Part shown: positions 22,842 through 25,036 of the stretch, one piece after another
How positions within the stretch are numbered: position 1 is the stretch's first letter
Layout of the letters: the number at the start of each line of letters is the position of its first letter
Source: a virus
DNA: 25,036 bases
Direction: 5' to 3' (one strand)
IMG/VR virus record: IMGVR_UViG_3300028800_000299
Span: 1-25,036 of that record
Notes under the pieces: generated by a model
Database searches by the model: none
What the model saw: only the letters and a program-made list of their open reading frames with translations
What the model was told of the DNA's origin: nothing
Program-made: the position numbers and the translations under genes

Positions 22842-23216
22842 TTATTTTTTGCTTGCTGTTTTAAATACAAGACTTTTTACACTATGAATTGTGTGCCAAG
22901 GAATCCACATTTCGGTGATTTGAGTTGCGGTTGCGCTGGCAATCAGTTCTTTGTATCCTGTTACTATATCGTCTTCCGTGCTATCTGAAAAAAAACCTTT
23001 TACATGAATGAAATCGTTATTAAATGCAACCTGATCGAGTGCGATAAACATCCGATAAGTTTTTAATTTGGAGCCTAAATCTGGTAATATTTTCACTAAA
23101 TATGAAGTTACCATTTTAGCTGGAGGTCCGTTAGGGATTCCGGGAATCCCTACGCTTACTGGAGACGTATCTTTAAAAGCGCCTACTGCGCCAACTGCTA
23201 AATCTTTATTCGTCAT
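22842..23216 (-). CDS. Hypothetical small beta-rich protein, 124 aa
   Basis: Three ATGs are in frame at the start (23228, 23219, 23216). The last one has GAGG at the best spacing and gives MTNKDLAVGAVG; its 11-base overlap with the recombinase stop suggests coupling. After a Gly/Pro-rich N-terminus (GIPGIPNGPPAKM) the protein has several probable strands (YLVKILPD, TYRMFIALDQVAF, DFIHVKGFF) and ends with EMWIPWHTIHSVKSLVFK. That close resembles the last strands of small barrel proteins, but no diagnostic motif is complete. Role unknown; context says replication/recombination. Confidence 0.75.
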   Translation of the reverse strand: MTNKDLAVGAVGAFKDTSPVSVGIPGIPNGPPAKMVTSYLVKILPDLGSKLKTYRMFIALDQVAFNNDFIHVKGFFSDSTEDDIVTGYKELIASATATQITEMWIPWHTIHSVKSLVFKTASKK

Positions 23217-24201
23217 CATTATCCTCATCTACGTCGTTGGAATCATCCCAGCCCTTTATATCATCAATCTTTTTTACTTCCTTGGCTAATTGAACACCGC
23301 TTGCGGAAATAACTAAGTTCATTTGGTAGATTGATTCGTCACCGTCAAACAAGTGGTTTTTCTTAACCTTAGCGCGAGTTACGATTCCGTACTTGTATTT
23401 CTCGCCATCTTTCGTTCTTGTGAGATCTTGTTTTCTTGAAAGTTGAATAATTAAAGAACTTAAGTAGTAAAGGGTTCCACCGCCTTTTTCAATTTGAGAA
23501 GGGGCGCCCATACCAATGGAAACGTAAGTCTGGTTGATGACTAAAACCGCTATGCATTCCTCACCAGTTTCCTTATTCATGTATCTGTTCATGAGCTTCT
23601 GGAACTTGTGTATGGCGCTTCCGGTTTCCTTAGCAGAAACACCAGGCTGCATTGATTGATCTTCCGTATCAGCCTTATCTTCTGTTGAATTGAGAGTCGC
23701 GCCGACGCTATCCCAAACGATCAAAATCTTGATATCAGGGTCAAGTTCTTTCGCAGCATGAACGTAGTGTGCTACAGCTTTTGCACCGTCATTGATATTG
23801 TTAGAACGGACAAGAGCTAATCTGCTTGAATCTCCACCAATCTTCTTATCGAATCTGCCGACTTGGAACTTTCTTTCACTATCCCAAAGGATAACTAAGA
23901 CATCTTGATCTTGCGCATACTTCATGAAGGACATTGCATGCGTTGATTTACCGCTATCTGCTTTACCGCTTATTTGCGTAACGATTCCGTATTTCAATCC
24001 TGGCAAGTGAGTTAATTCGTGCCAATGGTCTCCGCCCTGCCATAAAATGAAGTCATCATCAGTTGTCGCTGGAAGCGTGGCGCCTGTGCAAAGTTGTTTT
24101 GCTAGACCGCCTTCTTTTTTTGAATATGAAGTTTGTGCCTTTTTAACCAAAGCATCAATATCTAATTTTGCTAATTTACCCTTCTTGTCATCCTTTGCCA
24201 T
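23206..24201 (-). CDS. RecA/UvsX-like recombinase
   Basis: The 331-residue ATPase has Walker A GKADSGKST (79-87), Walker B ILIVWDS with Asp164, and the L2-region VINQTYVSIGM (221-231). GGTLYYLSSLIIQLSR (241-256) is typical of the RecA core. The N-terminal 60 residues and the acidic C-terminus (DDSNDVDEDNDDE) are family-typical extras. It would form filaments on single strands and drive strand exchange, with the ssDNA-binding protein and the coiled-coil protein encoded just before it. UvsX is the likelier group from the phage setting, but RecA cannot be excluded. The start has AGAGGG upstream. Confidence 0.92.
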   Translation of the reverse strand: MAKDDKKGKLAKLDIDALVKKAQTSYSKKEGGLAKQLCTGATLPATTDDDFILWQGGDHWHELTHLPGLKYGIVTQISGKADSGKSTHAMSFMKYAQDQDVLVILWDSERKFQVGRFDKKIGGDSSRLALVRSNNINDGAKAVAHYVHAAKELDPDIKILIVWDSVGATLNSTEDKADTEDQSMQPGVSAKETGSAIHKFQKLMNRYMNKETGEECIAVLVINQTYVSIGMGAPSQIEKGGGTLYYLSSLIIQLSRKQDLTRTKDGEKYKYGIVTRAKVKKNHLFDGDESIYQMNLVISASGVQLAKEVKKIDDIKGWDDSNDVDEDNDDE

Positions 24202-24217
24202 TTAACCCTCTTCTAAT

Positions 24218-24637
24218 TTATTCGGACCATGCTTTATTTTTACCAATGTTTCTAAAGTATATATGTCCATCTTTTAATATCGCTAATAAGTTATTCAATT
24301 TTTTTAAATTGGATTCTTGTTTAGCATGTTCATTTTTAGCATCTACTATTTCTGGTTCTTTTGCAACGAAACTCGCAATCATATTTTCTGTTTTCTTTTC
24401 CGTGCCATTGACTTTAAAGTCATAATATTTTTCGGCTTCTATTCTTGATACTTCATTTTTTGCACCACGAGCTTGCATTTCTACCTCTTCGATATAAAAT
24501 GCAAGTTTAAATTGTGCCACTAAAAATGAAGCGGCGGTTTTATCCGCCCTTTCTGAATCATATTTATCTCTACTTGCCGCATCGAGTTCTTCAAAACAGA
24601 ACTCCATTGTGGGCTCTACATCTGAGTAATCTATCAT
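24218..24637 (-). CDS. Coiled-coil protein next to the recombinase, UvsY-like candidate
   Basis: The 139-residue protein is nearly all helix, with many Glu/Lys heptads. Its pattern resembles T4 UvsY (137 residues): a helix ending in EVSRIEAEKYYDFK, a T-E-N-M-I segment (SEM in UvsY), and a last helix with LLAILKDGHIYFRNIGKN comparable to the UvsY ALDAIKSRGFAIKHIQD region. UvsY loads UvsX on gp32-coated DNA. Size, helix pattern and place beside the recombinase agree; sequence identity looks low, so this is a candidate only. The start has AAGGAAG upstream and the gap to the recombinase is 16 bases. Confidence 0.75.
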   Translation of the reverse strand: MIDYSDVEPTMEFCFEELDAASRDKYDSERADKTAASFLVAQFKLAFYIEEVEMQARGAKNEVSRIEAEKYYDFKVNGTEKKTENMIASFVAKEPEIVDAKNEHAKQESNLKKLNNLLAILKDGHIYFRNIGKNKAWSE

Positions 24638-24646
24638 TGGACTTCC

Positions 24647-24970
24647 TTACTTACTTAATTTTTCATCTAACTCTTTAATTTTATCTTCCATTTTTTTACA
24701 TAGAACATCTACTTGATTATGGACTTGTCTTAAATGTTGGTTCTGCATTATACTCATGCAATATAAAAATATCTCTAAACTAACCTGTCTTTGAGATGGT
24801 GGCTTTAAAAATATAATAATTCCATCATTATCCGTTTCGAATAAATCGATGAAATAATCTTCACCCTTTTGATATGGTAGCTTTGTATAAGAGGCAATTA
24901 TCCTTTTATACATGTGCCATTCATCTTCAGTTAAATCAATTTTCTTATTGTCTATGATACGAATTGACAT
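24647..24970 (-). CDS. Conserved-looking hypothetical protein, 107 aa
   Basis: Starts at an ATG with AGAAGG upstream. The N-terminal part is a mixed alpha/beta fold (IRIIDNKKIDLTEDEWHMYK; DYFIDLFETDNDGIIIFLKP) and the C-terminal 40 residues are a helix with coiled-coil character (VHNQVDVLCKKMEDKIKELD). No catalytic motif or cysteine cluster. It looks like a compact phage accessory protein of the recombination operon; I cannot name it. Confidence 0.78.
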   Translation of the reverse strand: MSIRIIDNKKIDLTEDEWHMYKRIIASYTKLPYQKGEDYFIDLFETDNDGIIIFLKPPSQRQVSLEIFLYCMSIMQNQHLRQVHNQVDVLCKKMEDKIKELDEKLSK

Positions 24971-24972
24971 TA

Positions 24973-25036
24973 TTACCTTCTGATGAGACCGATACTACCA
25001 CCGGATCGCATCGCGTTTGATGCTCTAGCCGATTTA
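24973..25036 (-). CDS. 3' end of a hypothetical gene, cut by window edge
   Basis: The last codons of a frame are visible: it ends ASNAMRSGGSIGLIRR and TAA, just before the Shine-Dalgarno sequence of the next gene. A glycine/arginine-rich end is all that can be said. Direction and spacing fit the operon. The family cannot be recognised from 20 residues. Confidence 0.55.
   Translation of the reverse strand, partial: KSARASNAMRSGGSIGLIRR

Noticed and set aside
22553-22864. Plus-strand frame of 103 codons
   Set aside because: It mirrors the winged-helix gene on the minus strand, overlaps the 3' end of the next gene, and would be the only plus-strand gene. Its composition is that of a shadow.
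1-25036. tRNA genes, CRISPR arrays, insertion sequences, integrase or attachment sites
   Set aside because: The gaps between genes are too short for most of these, and no clover-leaf sequence, regularly spaced direct repeats, transposase or integrase motifs were seen.
1-25036. Alternative genetic code (reassigned stop codon)
   Set aside because: TAA, TAG and TGA all end genes at sensible places, and no conserved protein is interrupted by an in-frame stop.

Overview
The window is a stretch of an AT-rich genome of a large tailed double-stranded DNA bacteriophage (class Caudoviricetes). The phage call rests on an adjacent large terminase (TerL) and portal gene, a peptidoglycan hydrolase, and a replication/recombination set made of a UvsX/RecA-type recombinase, a gp32-like ssDNA-binding protein, a RuvC-type resolvase and a DnaG-type primase. 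Every credible gene lies on the minus strand. Genes are packed with overlaps or gaps of a few bases, most starts have a Shine-Dalgarno sequence, and all three standard stop codons are used. Transcription runs from high to low coordinates. The host cannot be named from the sequence.

Replication/recombination module (about 25036 to 18223, in transcription order): a 3' gene fragment; a conserved-looking 107-residue protein; a 139-residue coiled-coil protein that could be a UvsY-like recombination mediator; the RecA/UvsX-like ATPase; a small beta-rich protein; a stand-alone winged-helix-like basic protein; the ssDNA-binding protein, followed by a good intrinsic terminator; RuvC-like resolvase; a complete class I DnaJ; a protein with two tandem zinc ribbons; an 80-residue unknown; a TOPRIM primase core without its own zinc domain; and a small sigma region-4-like helix-turn-helix protein that closes the module.

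Packaging/virion module (18112 to 1) starts after the 110-base gap at 18113-18222, which probably holds a promoter. It opens with six proteins of unknown function (215, 540, 213, 241, 254 and 554 residues). Then come a class II (CCA/poly(A)-type) nucleotidyltransferase, three small unknown proteins, TerL with an internal zinc ribbon, a portal protein with an 82-residue Pro/Gly tail, and a 441-residue helical protein with a Pro-rich linker. The last part holds a glucosaminidase-like hydrolase, two small unknowns, a dual-specificity-type protein phosphatase with a long tail, a helical protein, a 48-residue gene, and the 5' end of one more gene.

The recombination enzymes would handle replication and recombination intermediates, and the helix-turn-helix gene sits where an early-to-late switch regulator might be. 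The second module packages DNA and builds the particle. The most unusual points are three enzymes embedded among packaging/virion genes (nucleotidyltransferase, phosphatase, hydrolase), a phage class I DnaJ inside the replication operon, a primase core whose zinc-binding part may be encoded separately, and many disordered Pro/acid-rich tails, several of which share a short D-S-x-P motif. No tRNA gene, CRISPR array, insertion sequence or integrase was seen, and no gene-free gap exceeds 300 bases.
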